Assembly: GCA_030220185.1 (NCBI GenBank)
Contig: JASPKZ010004202.1
Span: 2,898,001-2,962,000 of the forward strand
Reading direction: 5' to 3'
From: Diploptera punctata
Taxonomy: Eukaryota; Arthropoda; Insecta; Blattodea; Blaberidae
Length of the DNA: 64,000 nt
Each line of letters begins with the position of its first letter. The stretch's first letter is position 1. The notes below the pieces were generated by a model, which did not search any database, was not told the origin of the DNA, and saw nothing but the letters and a program-made list of their open reading frames with translations. Of this stretch, positions 1 to 9,934 are shown one piece after another. The position numbers and the translations under genes are program-made.

Positions 1-415
1 TAATATTACAATTACATAATAATACAATAGGATTATACATTAATTCAGTTATGTATAATTATTTAGAATTAATGGTTTTGCATTTTGATAACATATATTT
101 ATTCATGAATGAGTGTTGTTCTTATTTTTCGCGTTTTGTCCAGAAATTTACCCAAGTTTATCCAATTTTCTGGATTTACCAATAACTCGTAGCAGCCAAT
201 CTTTCCCAATTCGAATTTAGAAATCTTTCCGGTAATAACTGACGTCTCCAATATTCTAAATCATCACATTTTCCTAATATATGTATCTCATCTTCAAAGT
301 TCCCGCACATTGGACATATTCGCATATCGTGATCGTCGCTAATTTTTAGAAATGTCCATGCCCCTAGCCTAAACCAAGCAAGCCCTGATCTCTCCTCAAA
401 TCCTAGGTTTATTTA
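1..415 (-). mobile_element. Non-LTR retrotransposon (LINE-G), 3' end
   Basis: On the minus strand an open frame from about 410 to a stop at 176-178 ends with LAWFRLGAWTF, then RICPMCG and HILGKC. The C-x2-C...H...C arrangement is the cysteine-histidine motif found at the C-terminus of many LINE ORF2 proteins. Bases 1-50 resemble the AT-rich minisatellite seen in two other 3' UTR copies (17863-18200 and 34350-34735). The copy is truncated and runs off the window start. Clade is not determinable from this piece. Confidence 0.6.
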
Positions 416-479
416 ATAACAAACTAACTTATACACCTCACTGATAATATTCTTTTAACAATTAATACATTTAATTATT

Positions 480-855
480 TGCCTCTGGTCCCGAGGGTCG
501 CGGGTTCAAACCCGGCCGGGGTCGATGGATTTTTAGGACGGAAAATCCAAGGGGCAAGTCCTCCGGGAGGGTCTTTAAGCTGTGGGTCCCGAGTCTGAAG
601 ATTTTCAGGCTCGTAAAAAATCCTTAAGCCTGAAGGAAAGGCCTCTAAGCAAAATTACCGAATTTTCCCGTCCTAGTACTACCTTGGTTTCCTAGATGTC
701 AGTATGAGGCGGAACGCTGAGCACGGTCCACTCAAAAATGACATCTATACGAAAACAAGTGTAACTAAATTAGTATGGTTCAATTTCTTCCCTGTAGGGG
801 GAGAGCGCCCAAATTTCTGTAAAGGGAAAACATGGGCTTACAAAAAAATGAAAAT
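480..855 (+). mobile_element. tRNA-derived SINE (S1), copy 1
   Basis: A Pol III B-box-like GGTTCAAACCC lies at about 510, inside a tRNA-like half whose A-box side is missing. A body follows and ends in a module at 773-843 (GTATGGTTC ... GGGCTTACAA). A near-identical copy lies on the other strand at 47797-48145, so this is a dispersed repeat. The 773-843 module is also about 71 bp of every unit of the satellite at 52679-64000. SINE status is inferred from the B-box and dispersal. Confidence 0.7.
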
Positions 856-1196
856 AATATTAAGAATAACAAATATTTTCATTTGTTTTGTTTTAAATAT
901 TGTATAATCGTAAAATTAGTTTTCTATATCTCATTATTTTCCTTTGTTTTCTTATCTACATTAGACAGGGACATTTTATTATTAGTTTTAGTCTTAATTT
1001 TAACTAACATTAACTGGTTGTATTATAGATCGTAATATATTAGATATTATCTTTTTGATCAAATTTTTACTTAGTATTTAATATTAGAGTTTATATTCTG
1101 ATGTAATATATGTTTGTCCTGGTGAGTGGAAGAGAAAGCCACATGGTCTTAACTCCACCAGGCTAAATAAGTCTAAATCTAAATCTAAAATCTATA
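856..1196 (+). mobile_element. LINE 3' UTR with terminal stem-loop and TCTAAA-type tail
   Basis: The stretch is AT-rich and non-coding. It ends at 1117-1162 in a stem-loop bounded by CTGG and CCAGG with an inner segment AGCCACATGGTC, followed by TAAGTCTAAATCTAAATCTAAA. The same closing structure precedes short tandem tails at 15373-15417 and 30180-30224, and in reverse at 36280-36325. It is therefore the 3' end of a CR1/L2-like LINE. Short reading frames at 704-1035 look accidental. Confidence 0.5.
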
Positions 1197-1868
1197 AGAT
1201 TCTTTTCCCCAAACGTGTTTTAGGTCTATTTAATAGAAGAAACGGAATGTTCTTACTATATTGGCTGAATTGAAGTTATAATTACATATTCTTCAGTTGC
1301 TCATGAAAAAGAATTCAAGGAAGGGAAGAAAGAAGTGAAATAATGGAAACTGAAGTTACTGCAAAGGTCTTTGTTTCAAATTGCCTGAGGTTATAAGAAC
1401 AGAGTCTCAAGGAATTGCTACTCATATTATGTTACTTATTTTAAAACTAGTGCCTGCAGGTTCCAAGTATTTAAATGCAAGGAGAACCTGTCTCACAGAA
1501 AGAACAATTAAATTCAACTTAACTTCACAGAGAAAATGCTTCCTCTTTGCTTACAAGACATGAAAGTGTCTTAATTAAGCCAACTACTGGAGAATCCACT
1601 TTCCTTGATGCTGTTTCGCATTACCACAACTTTATAAACAATTCAACTTACGTAAAAGAGCCACAAATTCCATTAAATAGGCCTTTAGCTGCCATAAGCA
1701 TTTCGCTTTTGTAAGTAATGTTATAAAAAAAACTGTATACAGATAGAAATTAAATTAATAATGTATGCATATTAGTGGACCCGACAGACGTTGTTCTGCC
1801 CGAATTATTCTGAGAAGGCCAATTATTCATAAATTCCTCAGAAGAGTTTAACGGCCAATTATTCATTT
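1197..1868. other. Unassigned AT-rich spacer
   Basis: I see no convincing gene, RNA or repeat boundary. A 60-codon frame at 1381-1563 has no recognisable motif and looks accidental. Confidence 0.4.
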
Positions 1869-1933
1869 TTCATTAATTAAATAAAAATAAAACGTAGTTT
1901 TATTTGATTTTCATATTTATTATATAATTCAGT

Positions 1934-1966
1934 GACAGCTGTTTCGGTACACTGTACCTTCTTCAG
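1934..1966 (-). ncRNA. Hammerhead-ribozyme-like core in PLE left arm
   Basis: On the minus strand CTGAAGA is followed by a hairpin GGTAC-AGT-GTACC, then GAAAC, AGCT and GTC. This matches the conserved hammerhead core (CUGANGA, stem II, GAAA, minimal stem III, NUH cleavage triplet). Minimal hammerheads are known in Penelope-like elements. Weak points are an unpaired A before stem II and a stem I of only about two base pairs, so activity is doubtful. Confidence 0.4.
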
Positions 1967-2248
1967 ACATGTTAACAAATTATGAATTGTGTTCCAACTG
2001 ACTTAAGCAAAATACAACAATATTTATTTAAATTTTTTAATTTAACAAAGGGGATTCATTCGAATCAAGTTGAGAATTTAACAGTTTTTTACTACTTTTA
2101 AATTTATTAATTTCCACAGCCTCCAAAAGATCTAACTTCTTACCCTTATCACAAATATGTAAAATTTCAAAATTTGTGATAAGGGTAAGAAGTTAGGTCT
2201 TTGGAGGCTGTAGAAATTAATAAATTTAAAAGTAGTAAAAAATCTGTT

Positions 2249-2609
2249 AGGACCAAAGAGAGATGAACAGACAGGTGAATGAAGAAGACTACATAACAAT
2301 GAACTACATGGTCTTTATAGGAAGCCAGATATAATAAGAACAATTAAGTCTCGTAGACTGCGATGGGCAGGACATGTTGCACTTATGGGGAATGAAAGAC
2401 GTGCATGGAAACTTCTTGTAGGAAAGCCAGAAGGAAAACGCCCAGTTGGTAGACCAAGAATGAGGTGGGAGAACAACATTAATTATGATTTGAGGGAAGT
2501 AGGTTATACAGGGAATGATTGGAAAGCATTAGCTCAGGATAGGGATGTATGGAGAGCTTATGTCCGCGCGGCTATGAACCTACGGGTTCGATAGTGCCAG
2601 TGAGTAAGT
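2249..2609 (+). mobile_element. LINE-A fragment 1, nested in the PLE
   Basis: The frame encodes the ORF2 C-terminus of the main LINE of this window: RDEQTG, SRRLRWAGHV, GKPEGKRPVGRPRMRWENN, DRDVWRAYVRAAMNLRVR. It ends GTGCCAGTGAGTAAGTA. It is flanked by AAAAAATCTGTT (2237-2248) and AAAAAACTGTT (2610-2620), an approximate target-site duplication. It interrupts the right arm of the PLE, so it is the younger insertion. An early stop splits the frame. Confidence 0.85.
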
Positions 2610-2734
2610 AAAAAACTGTTAAATTCTCAACTTGATTTGAATGAATCCCCTTTCTTAAATTAAAAAATTTAAATAAATATTGTTGTATTGTTGCTTAGGT
2701 CAGTTGGAACACAATTCATAATTTGTTAACATGT

Positions 2735-2767
2735 CTGAAGAAGGTACAGTTTACCGAAACAGCTGTC
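2735..2767 (+). ncRNA. Hammerhead-ribozyme-like core in PLE right arm
   Basis: This is the inverted partner of 1934-1966: CTGAAGA, stem II GGTA...TACC, GAAAC, AGCT, GTC. One change in the stem II loop side shortens the helix compared with the left arm. The same caveats apply: weak stem I and an unpaired base before stem II. Confidence 0.35.
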
Positions 2768-2899
2768 ACTGAATTATATAATAAATATGAAAATCAAATA
2801 AAACTACGTTCTATTTTTATTTAATCAATAAGTATGGATTTTCATCAAGTAAACACCAACTCAATTGATTAATTTTTTTCGTTTTAAAAGTATTGAGGA

Positions 2900-3190
2900 A
2901 TGGTGGGGGGTGAAATTTTGGGGTTATATGTTCTAATATGCGAAAAATCTTAAAAATAAAAACATAGAAATCGTAGTTTCCTATAACTCGATCACAGCGC
3001 CACCTACCAGGTCCAATTGTGAATCTAAACCATTCAGGGACCCACTAAAAAAAACCTATATCCCGATCGGAGCCCCACCTACCGAGCCCAATTGTGAATT
3101 TAAAACATCCAGGGACTCACTCAAACACACAAAAATATTTAATCAAAATCGGTCCAGTCTTTAAGGGAGATTTAATATGTAAGGGGGGTG
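2900..3190. repeat. Diverged direct duplication and LINE-like tail
   Basis: Two diverged copies of a roughly 66-bp unit occur at 2981-3045 and 3055-3121, each with CACCTACC, CCAATTGTGAAT and a final CAGGGAC-CACT-like end. They are followed by AATCAAAATCGGTCCAGTCT, a phrase type common near the 3' ends of insect non-LTR elements. No terminal repeats or coding sequence are visible, so the class is uncertain. Confidence 0.4.
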
Positions 3191-3324
3191 CGATGTGAGC
3201 TAATGAGTTCAGGGGACAATCACGATCAACTTGAAGGGAACTGCAATATTAATAACTTGGACAATACAAATATACTTACTTGTAGAATTTTATTTTATAA
3301 TATTTGTTTAATTAATTGGAACAC

Positions 3325-4209
3325 TCATCATCATCATCATCTGCATTCATGGATTAGGTCTGTTGACCCGTTCCGACTTCAGCCCATCTCTTTCTAGGTC
3401 TGCCCACATCTCGGGTGCCTTTAGGTTTGTATTTTGTTATTTGTTTTGGATATCTATCTTCATTCATTCTGTCTATGTGTTGCTTCCATTTTTGTCTATA
3501 TGTATCTATTTTATCAGTTATTGCAAATATTTCAAGTTCCTGTCTTATTTCTGGTGTTCTTGATTCTGTCTTCCTTAGTGCACCCTTTAACAGATCTCAA
3601 AAATTTCATTTCTGCCGCCGTTATCCTACTTAGATCTTGTTTTTTATGTATCCAGGCTTCTGAACCATAGAGCAGTACCGGTACTGCCAACATTTTATCA
3701 AATTTCAATTGGGTCTGTCTTGTTGTTTTGTTATTTAGTGTTCGTTTTATCGTACCACATATTCCCTGGAATTTTGCTATTTTATTAGTTATATCATTAT
3801 CATATTCAAGACCATCTTCGCTAGGTTTACCGTACAGGCCACATGGCCTAAAACGAATTTGTTCATGATGATGATGATGATGATCATTATCATAATTAAA
3901 TGAAATGTCACATCCTAGATAATTGAGATGGTTCACCTGTTCTATGATTTTGTTTCCTATTACTATTTTCGATCTGATTTGATTTTTCCCTTGGAATGCC
4001 ATTACCTTAGTTTTTTCTATGGATATTTTGAGATTATATTGTTCACATATATTATGTAGTTTAAAAATATTCCTTTGAAGTTCGTCTTCTGTATTTGTTA
4101 TTATTACCTGGTCATCAGCGTGTAATAATGTTTTCAAGTAGTGTGTTTTATCTAATTTTATTCCTTTATTGGAACACTTGTAGAATATATTTACATTAAA
4201 ATATTTCAA
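3325..4209 (-). mobile_element. LINE-D fragment 1, reverse transcriptase C-terminal half
   Basis: The minus-strand frame carries LLHADDQVII (the catalytic YADD box, Y changed to H), KISIEKTKVMAFQG, LNYLGCDISF, LLYGSEAW and AEMKFLRSVKGCTKEDRI. The GRPRKRW segment lies in a shifted frame near 3390. The 3' tail is repeated GAT at about 3325-3345. A 79-nt foreign piece (3805-3883) inserts in frame. Related fragments lie at 42765-43205 and 48180-48760. Confidence 0.8.
3805..3883 (+). mobile_element. 79-nt LINE 3'-end insertion inside LINE-D
   Basis: The piece ends GGCCTAAAACGAATTTGTTC and then repeated ATG. This resembles the 3' terminus of the LINE at 7850-8603 (GACCTAAATTCGTGAATG, then ATG repeats). 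It is flanked by an 11-bp duplication, TCATTATCATA, at 3794-3804 and 3884-3894. Insert plus duplication is 90 nt, so the host frame stays open and gains a run of histidines. It is an extremely 5'-truncated LINE insertion. Confidence 0.65.
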
Positions 4210-4446
4210 TTCACTTTAAATTATCGCCCTTGAGACTCTCGAAACGATAGGTATTCTGGAGCGATCTTTCAATGTTCATGATCCCTAGAACTTAGACAGT
4301 GTAAGTTGCACAAACTTTATTTCCAACAGGAACTGACTATATTCTACCTTAATTTGTTTACAATGACTAAGCGACCTGTATTATTCTTGCTATCATATGT
4401 CGTTTAGATCAATGAAGGCAAATATGATATGAAAAGAAAAATGAAT
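4210..4446. other. Short unassigned spacer
   Basis: AT-rich sequence without a recognisable gene or repeat boundary. A related context (GAAGGC ... AAAAGAAAAAT) recurs before the tRNA-like segment near 18355, so this may belong to the same repeat as the tRNA-like sequence at 4447. Confidence 0.3.
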
Positions 4447-4520
4447 GCTTGAGTCGGGATTTGAACCCGAGTCTCTAAACTCTGTACGTTTAGCGCTCTA
4501 ACCAACTGAGCTACCCAAAT
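4447..4520 (-). pseudogene. tRNA-like sequence, probably tRNA pseudogene or SINE head
   Basis: The minus strand has a perfect A box (TAGCTCAGTTGG), a perfect B box (GGTTCAAATCC), a good T arm and six of seven acceptor pairs. The anticodon arm is abnormal: either a nine-base loop or a six-pair stem with loop GTACAGA, and no normal anticodon fits. A diverged relative with the same flanks lies at 18395-18480, so it is likely a repeat and not a functional tRNA gene. Confidence 0.5.
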
Positions 4521-4555
4521 ATTCCAACACAAACATACATTTTTCTTATAACATA

Positions 4556-5238
4556 TATAACGGGCTTCCAATATAAACCCGGACCGGCCTCACGGGGTTT
4601 CATCCGTCAGGCAGCGCTCTCTCCTCGTCCGCATTTCACTCTGCCAGCCGCTCGTCCTTGAACTAGTCAGTTTACTATCGTTCGACAAGATGAGGCGTCA
4701 GCTGACATTAGAGCAGCGCATTTATGTGTAAATGTTGTTATAAATACGAATCAGCTCGTCGCGTTCGCGAGGAATTTATTCGGAACTTCCCTGGACAATT
4801 ACCTCCTTCCAGATCGACAATCCACGATCTTGTGACTAAATTTGAGACCACTGGTTCAGTACAAAATAAGAAACACACGCGAAGGCGTACGGTTTTCACC
4901 GAAGAAAAATTAGACGAAATTGGCGAAAATTTAGAGCGTTCACAACAAAAATCATTACCGAAATTAGCACAAGAAGTTGGGATTTCAGTATCTTCTGCAC
5001 ATACAGCAACAAAATTGTTAAAACTCAAACCTTACAAGTGTACACGTGTTCATTGTCTAAACAAAGGTGATCCCATAGCACGTGTGCGAGAGGACAACAT
5101 TTCCAGCATTTTGTATAAGGTAAGAAACAGTTCAAGGACGGGTGGCAGGCAGGGTGAATTGCGGGAGGAAGAGACAGCACTGCGTGCCGGGTGAAACTCC
5201 GTGAGGCCGGTCCGGTTTTATATTGGAAGCCCGTTATA
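4556..5238 (+). mobile_element. Mariner-type transposon, internally deleted
   Basis: Terminal inverted repeats of about 110 bp start TATAACGGGCTTCCAATATA at 4556 and are mirrored at about 5110-5238. Between them only the N-terminal part of a transposase remains; the DDE catalytic domain is missing and the frame runs straight into the right repeat. This is a classic internal-deletion derivative, movable only by a transposase supplied in trans, if at all. Confidence 0.8.
4690..5090 (+). pseudogene. Transposase N-terminal helix-turn-helix region, broken
   Basis: It begins MRRQLTLEQRI at 4690, shifts frame near 4725, then continues RREEF-like RVREEFIRNFPG, PSRSTIHDLVTKF, FTEEKLDEIG and PKLAQEVGISVSSAH. 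This layout (helix-turn-helix region, linker, second helix-turn-helix) matches DUF4817-type N-termini of insect mariner-like transposases that bind the terminal repeats. Sequence past KPYKCTRVHCL is lost in the deletion. Confidence 0.7.
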
Positions 5239-5244
5239 TGTTCA

Positions 5245-5515
5245 GTAGCAGATGTGACAATTTTGGACAGAAAAATAAATGAATATATTAGAAAATACTT
5301 AAATATTTTTAATTTAACAAATAGAATTGACAACATGAGAAACAACTTGTATGAACATGTTAAAAGAATGCCTACAGATAGAATTCCAATAGGACATAGA
5401 AGTGTTGGACGCCCATTTACTAGATGGGAAGATTCATTAAATCTCACTTGATGTGAAAACGGGTCAAAAGGCCTGAGTTCATGGAGTAGAAAAAGAAGAA
5501 AAAGAAGATATATAT
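5245..5515 (+). mobile_element. LINE-I fragment 1, ORF C-terminus
   Basis: The frame reads LNIFNLTNRIDNMR, HVKRMPTDRIP, GRPFTRWEDSLNL and stops, followed by an A/G-rich tail (AAAAGAAGAAAAAGAAG). The layout R-M-x-IP-GRP-x2-RW-D is the usual C-terminal signature of RTE-like ORFs here. A sister copy at 42000-42235 has LNIFNL, HVLRM and GRPLKRWKDQL. It abuts the right repeat of the preceding DNA transposon. Confidence 0.65.
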
Positions 5516-5625
5516 TATTCACACATTTTTAGTATGCAAATTAAGAATCCAAACACGATATGAATAAGGTATTAAAGCGTCTATAAATAAGAAATAAAGT
5601 TTGTTCTCCCTATTAATATTTCAAG

Positions 5626-6216
5626 GAGATGCACAAAAAAATTAAACATAGGCTCAATTCTGGAAATGCATGCTATTATGCATTGCAGAGACTTTTGATG
5701 TCCCAACTCCTTTCAAAAAACGTTAAACTGAAAATATATAAAACTATTATTCTACCAGTTATATTATATGGGTGCGAGACATGGACTCTTACTTTACGGG
5801 AGGAAAGGAGATTACGAGTATTTGAGAATAAAGTTCTTAGGAAAATTTTTGGACCAAAGAGAGATGAACAGACAGGTGAATGGAGAAGACTTCATAACAG
5901 TGAACTACATGGTCTTTACAGGAAGCTAGATATAATAAGAACAATTAAGTCTCGTAGACTGCGATGGGCAGGACATGTTGCGCGTATGGGGAATGAAAGA
6001 CGTGCATGGAAACTTCTTGTAGGAAAGCCAGAAGGGAAACGCCCAGTTGGTAGACCAAGAATGGGGTGGGAGAACAACATTAACTATGATTTGAGGGAAG
6101 TAGATTATACAGGGAATGATTGGAAAGCATTAGCTCAGGATAGGGATGTATGGAGAGCTTATGTCCGCGCGGCCATGAAGGGGGTTCGATAGTGCCAGTG
6201 AGTAAGTAAGAGTAAG
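5626..6216 (+). mobile_element. LINE-A fragment 2 with 15-bp target duplication
   Basis: An open frame of about 187 codons covers the end of the reverse transcriptase and the C-terminal domain: KIYKTIILPVILYGCETW, ENKVLRKIFGPKRDEQTGEW, RRLRWAGHVARMGNERRAWK, YVRAAMKGVR. It ends in AGTGCCAGTGAGTAAGTAAG. The duplication TATTAATATTTCAAG flanks it at 5611-5625 and 6217-6231. The intact frame and clean duplication suggest a fairly young 5'-truncated insertion. Confidence 0.9.
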
Positions 6217-6231
6217 TATTAATATTTCAAG

Positions 6232-6879
6232 ATGTAATGCAACTAGAATATGCCTAATTGCGACGAACTAGTTTTCTTATTTTCTACTCAGTTTCATCTG
6301 TATAGATTTGACTGGAGATCCGAACACATTGTACACAAGGAAACATTGAGGCGTGGTTTAATGTTTCCATTATTTTCTTACGTATTGTAGACCGCATAAA
6401 GTCTAAAATCTCGTTTCCGTTACACAAGACGGGAAGGTAGGAAGGGCTTAACCTCTATCTTCTATTTATATAGAAATCTCTAGACCATTACCTTAATGCT
6501 GAAGCGTTATTGCCCATTTATTTGAAATGCATCCAGGTGGAAAATTAATTGCACGTCAATTCGAATCTATCGTCACCACTTTTTCTCTATCCGGCTTCAA
6601 GCCGTGGGTGGATACGCCCTTCCGTGCCCATCTAATCTCATTGTTAGAAGCGCCGCATGCATTCAATAAGAATCGGATTGATCGCACGCGATTTTACCAA
6701 CTTAAATTATTCATCAATCAAAAACACCATTCATTTTAGTGCATCTGATTTTCCAATTGCAAATAAATAAAGGTTTTAAATTATAAAATTGGTACCTTAT
6801 TCCCAGTTCTCCTCAATTATTAGCAGCATCATTTATACAAGAGGCCTTTCGAAATATACACGATCGAGGGAAAATTTAA
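6232..6879. other. Unassigned sequence
   Basis: No recognised family. A 70-codon frame at 6527-6739 has locally higher GC but no motif I know, and no homologous copy in this window. A short piece near 6820-6865 (AGGCCTTTCGA) recurs near 46240, so part may be repetitive. Confidence 0.35.
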
Positions 6880-7165
<286 letters not shown>

Positions 7166-7582
7166 TTATTAATCATATCCTCCCTTCTGTAAAAACTACT
7201 TCTTAACCTCACATCGTAATGTACTATTGTTTTTCTCGTCATCAGCATCACTATCGCCATTTGTCTTTAATATTTATTGATTTTAATTTTATTACATCAG
7301 TATCAACATGATATATGTGTTTGATTAGATTTTTAGTCCGTGGTGTAGATAAAGCTAGCTTCTTCGTTTTCACCGCAACTAAAAAAAAAACACGAATGTT
7401 AATGCAGGCGCTCTATTTCCACGAACACGCCAACCTGCGGAGGATCATGTAATTTAATATTTGTGTGCCGATGTTCATCTCGTGATATGTGAAGAGTCCG
7501 TCACGCAGAAACTGACACAATTCCCCAGCAAGTCCAAGTTATGATCTGATTTTATTGGTTTAAGGAATGCTTACTTCTCCTG
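7166..7582. other. Mostly unassigned; short repeat-O fragment at its start
   Basis: About 7178-7235 matches in reverse the segment of repeat O near 26790-26850 (TCTGTAAAAA-CTACTTC, then CCTCACATCG). The remainder shows no gene or repeat that I can support. Confidence 0.35.
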
Positions 7583-7810
7583 TTAACCCTTAAATTGGCA
7601 AAACACACATTTCTTCTGTTAGATATTTAAATGTGGCGAACCGCAGAGAAAACGGAATCTTGTATAACTGTTATTATTATGTATATTGTATAATTAGACA
7701 CATATTTAAGTGGTTTATTTTTGTTCGTTTTCTTCTGATTTATTTTAAATATTAAATTAACTGAACCAACAGATGTATCTAAAAGGATACATTACGAACT
7801 TAGGGGTTAA
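7583..7810. mobile_element. piggyBac-type MITE, copy 1
   Basis: It is bounded by TTAA at 7583-7586 and 7807-7810, with ends CCCTTAAATT and, in reverse, CCCCTAAGTT. A subterminal palindrome ATGTATCTAAAAGGATACAT lies at about 7771-7792. A 230-bp relative at 48805-49034 has the same TTAA boundaries, CCCTTAAATT ends and the same subterminal palindrome. TTAA targets and CCC-starting ends are diagnostic of piggyBac-family elements. No coding capacity. Confidence 0.7.
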
Positions 7811-7849
7811 ATTAATTGAAGAAACTCTGCCTTGCTTACTTTATGTGAC

Positions 7850-8603
7850 GGTAACAATGCGCCGTACAGTGTTGCCGATCCTGAGATCCGTTCATCTCTT
7901 GACAGCTAATGATAATCTACAGAAAGGTCTGTATGAACTTAACAAAATTACAGAAGAATTTGGATTAAAGATATCTACAGAAAAAACAAAAATTATGGCA
8001 TTTCAAGGTGTAGATCCTGTCAGAAGTAAAATTGTACTGGACAATACAATTTTGGAGCAGGTGAATAATTTTACATATCTAAGATGCAATATCTCATATG
8101 AAGAAGAAAAGGATGTAAATGCAAAAATATCTAAATTTTTAAGAATTTTAGGGTTAATAAATTCTATCTTCAAGCCACAGTTAGTCCAAAAGCATTCAAG
8201 ACTGAAAGTGTATAAAACACTGGCTCTTCCAACTCTTTTGTATGGTAGCGAAGTATGGATGTTGAAACAGAAGGATATACAGAGACTTAGATCTGCTGAA
8301 ATGAGATATCTTCGGAGGACTGCAGGATACACACTACTAGATCACAAAAAAAATGAAGACATCTTAGAAGAATTCCACATGGAATCTTTAGAAAACAAAA
8401 TTTCTAATTATAAGTCAAGATGGATGCAACATGTTCATCGAATGGAAGATCACAGGATACCCAAACAAATGTTAAGATATCAACCTGCAGGAAGAAGAAG
8501 ACCAGGACGTCCACTCAAAAGACTTCTGGATGGTGTTTCACTTGAGGCCGAAACAGGTCAACAAATGACCTAAATTCGTGAATGTGGTATGATGATGATG
8601 ATA
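7850..8603 (+). mobile_element. LINE-J-like fragment, reverse transcriptase C-terminal half
   Basis: An open frame runs to the stop at 8571-8573 with KISTEKTKIMAFQG, FTYLRCNISYEEEKD, KVYKTLALPTLLYGSEVW, SAEMRYLRRTAGYTLLDHKK, RWMQHVHRMEDHRIPKQM and RRRPGRPLKRL. The catalytic ADD box is degenerate (TAND). The tail is repeated ATG at 8589-8603. A reverse copy of its last part lies at 29720-29912. The 5' end is truncated within the polymerase domain. Confidence 0.8.
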
Positions 8604-8693
8604 ATTACTTTTAATGCTTGCTGTATTGGGTTTTTTTAATATTTTTTTCCTACCTAAATGGCGTTGTTGGAAAATGATGGTGTTTTATTGTGA

Positions 8694-9545
8694 TTTGAAT
8701 GAATGAATGGAATTTATTGCCTTTTTTTCAAAAGAAAGCAGATTTTATATACAGAATTTTAATGTTTACACATCTTTCTGTGCCTAAACTTTTATTTTTC
8801 TTCTCCACTCGTCTCTCTCCATCCAATCCATGTCCTCCAGTCCACTTGCTCTCATTCCAGTTCTTATTTCATGCATCCACGAGTTTCGAGGTCTTCCTCT
8901 CCTCCTTCTTCCAGGTGGACACCATTCCAATGTTTTCCTGGGTAATCTTTCTTCTTGCATTCGTCGTACGTGCCCATACCAATTTAATTGCTTATACCGT
9001 ATATAATCTACTATTGAATAATCAGTATTCATTTATTCTCTTATGACAATATTTCTTATTTTGTCTAATTTTGAACATCTTGCTGCTCTCCGCAAGAAAT
9101 CCATTTCCATCGACATAAGTTTTTGTTGAATTTCCAAACTTCAGCTCCATATGTGACAGTACTTCTCACCATTGAATTATATATTTGTAACTTATTTTTC
9201 CTGGTTATATGTCTGTTCCATAAGACTCCATTCATCATTGCTGTTATTGCTCTACCTTTATTTATTCTGTTCTTGATATCACTTTCTTGTTTATCCTCTT
9301 TATCTAATTTTACTCCCAGATGCTCAAATTCTTCACATCCTCTAATATACCCCTTTTCATCTTCTAATATCAAATCTTCGGTTTCGGCTCCACATCCCAC
9401 ATAAAATGTTTTTTCTAAATTTATTTTCAAACCCCAGTTATCTTATTCGTCCAATAATTTTCTGAACATAAACTCCATGTCTTCATATGCTGGTCATCCG
9501 CAAATAACAGTGTATATATTATATCTGTTGATCCATCTCGAATGA
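8694..9545 (-). mobile_element. LINE-E fragment with frameshifts
   Basis: On the minus strand: LLFADDQ near 9500 (catalytic box), KINLEKTFYVGCGAE, EEFEHLGVKLDKED, YNSMVRSTVTYGAEVW, then in another frame YIRYKQLNWYGHVRRMQEERLPRKTLEW and RRRRGRPRNSWM. At least two frameshifts break the ORF. The 3' end has a CATTCATTCATTC-type tail at 8694-8712. Confidence 0.8.
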
Positions 9546-9760
9546 GATACATATATATTTACATTGCGCACGGGCCTGCTTGGCCGTACGTGCATTATTT
9601 TTCTATGAATAAAAAAAAAAAAGAAAGCAAAACAAAAATAATCATAATATAAACAAATCCCTACATGGCTACACACGTGTATCAAAACAATGAATACATA
9701 TCAGTAAAATCTATATCTACAACTACATACACATTAATGCATATCTACACTCATCCATGA
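9546..9760 (-). mobile_element. LINE-G-type 3' end fragment with hairpin
   Basis: The minus strand has GCACGTACGGCC-AAGCA-GGCCCGTGCGC at about 9567-9597, a strong hairpin. The same hairpin, with another loop, precedes the tail in the LINE-G 3' UTR copies at 17863 and 34350. The rest is A-rich non-coding sequence. Confidence 0.45.
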
Positions 9761-9767
9761 AAAGACC

Positions 9768-9934
9768 CTCTGATTTTCCTACAAGAAGCTTCCATGCATG
9801 TCCTTCATTCCCCATTCGTGCCATATGTCCTGCCCTTCGCAGTCTACGATATTTAACAATTCTTATTATATATGGCTTCCTATACGGACCACGTAACTCA
9901 CTATTATGTAGTTTTCTGCATTAACCTGTCTGTA
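9768..9934 (-). mobile_element. LINE-A fragment 3
   Basis: The minus strand matches the C-terminal coding part of LINE-A (HNSELRGPYRKP-like, RRLRRAGHMARMGNEGHAWKLL) but lacks the 3' terminus. On the coding strand it directly follows repeat F (9935-10146), the same order as at 23811-24422. Confidence 0.7.

Larger units (their letters stand above)
1869..2870. mobile_element. Penelope-like element (PLE), head-to-head inverted dimer, copy 1
   Basis: The left arm (1869-2170) is repeated in inverse orientation at about 2171-2828, interrupted by a LINE insertion at 2249-2609. The arms meet at about 2170 within AAAATTTCAAAATTTG. The right end carries about 42 nt (2829-2870) absent from the left end. 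The copy at 37510-38045 extends into a GIY-YIG-like endonuclease frame, which identifies the family as Penelope-like. Both halves are 5'-truncated, with 3' ends outward. Confidence 0.7.

Noticed and set aside
4447..4520. Functional tRNA gene
   Set aside because: A and B boxes are good, but the anticodon loop does not form a normal seven-base loop with a sensible anticodon, and a diverged copy with the same flanks exists at 18395-18480.
6527..6739. A 70-codon frame with raised GC as a possible gene
   Set aside because: No motif, splice context or second copy supports it; coding status cannot be argued from length alone.
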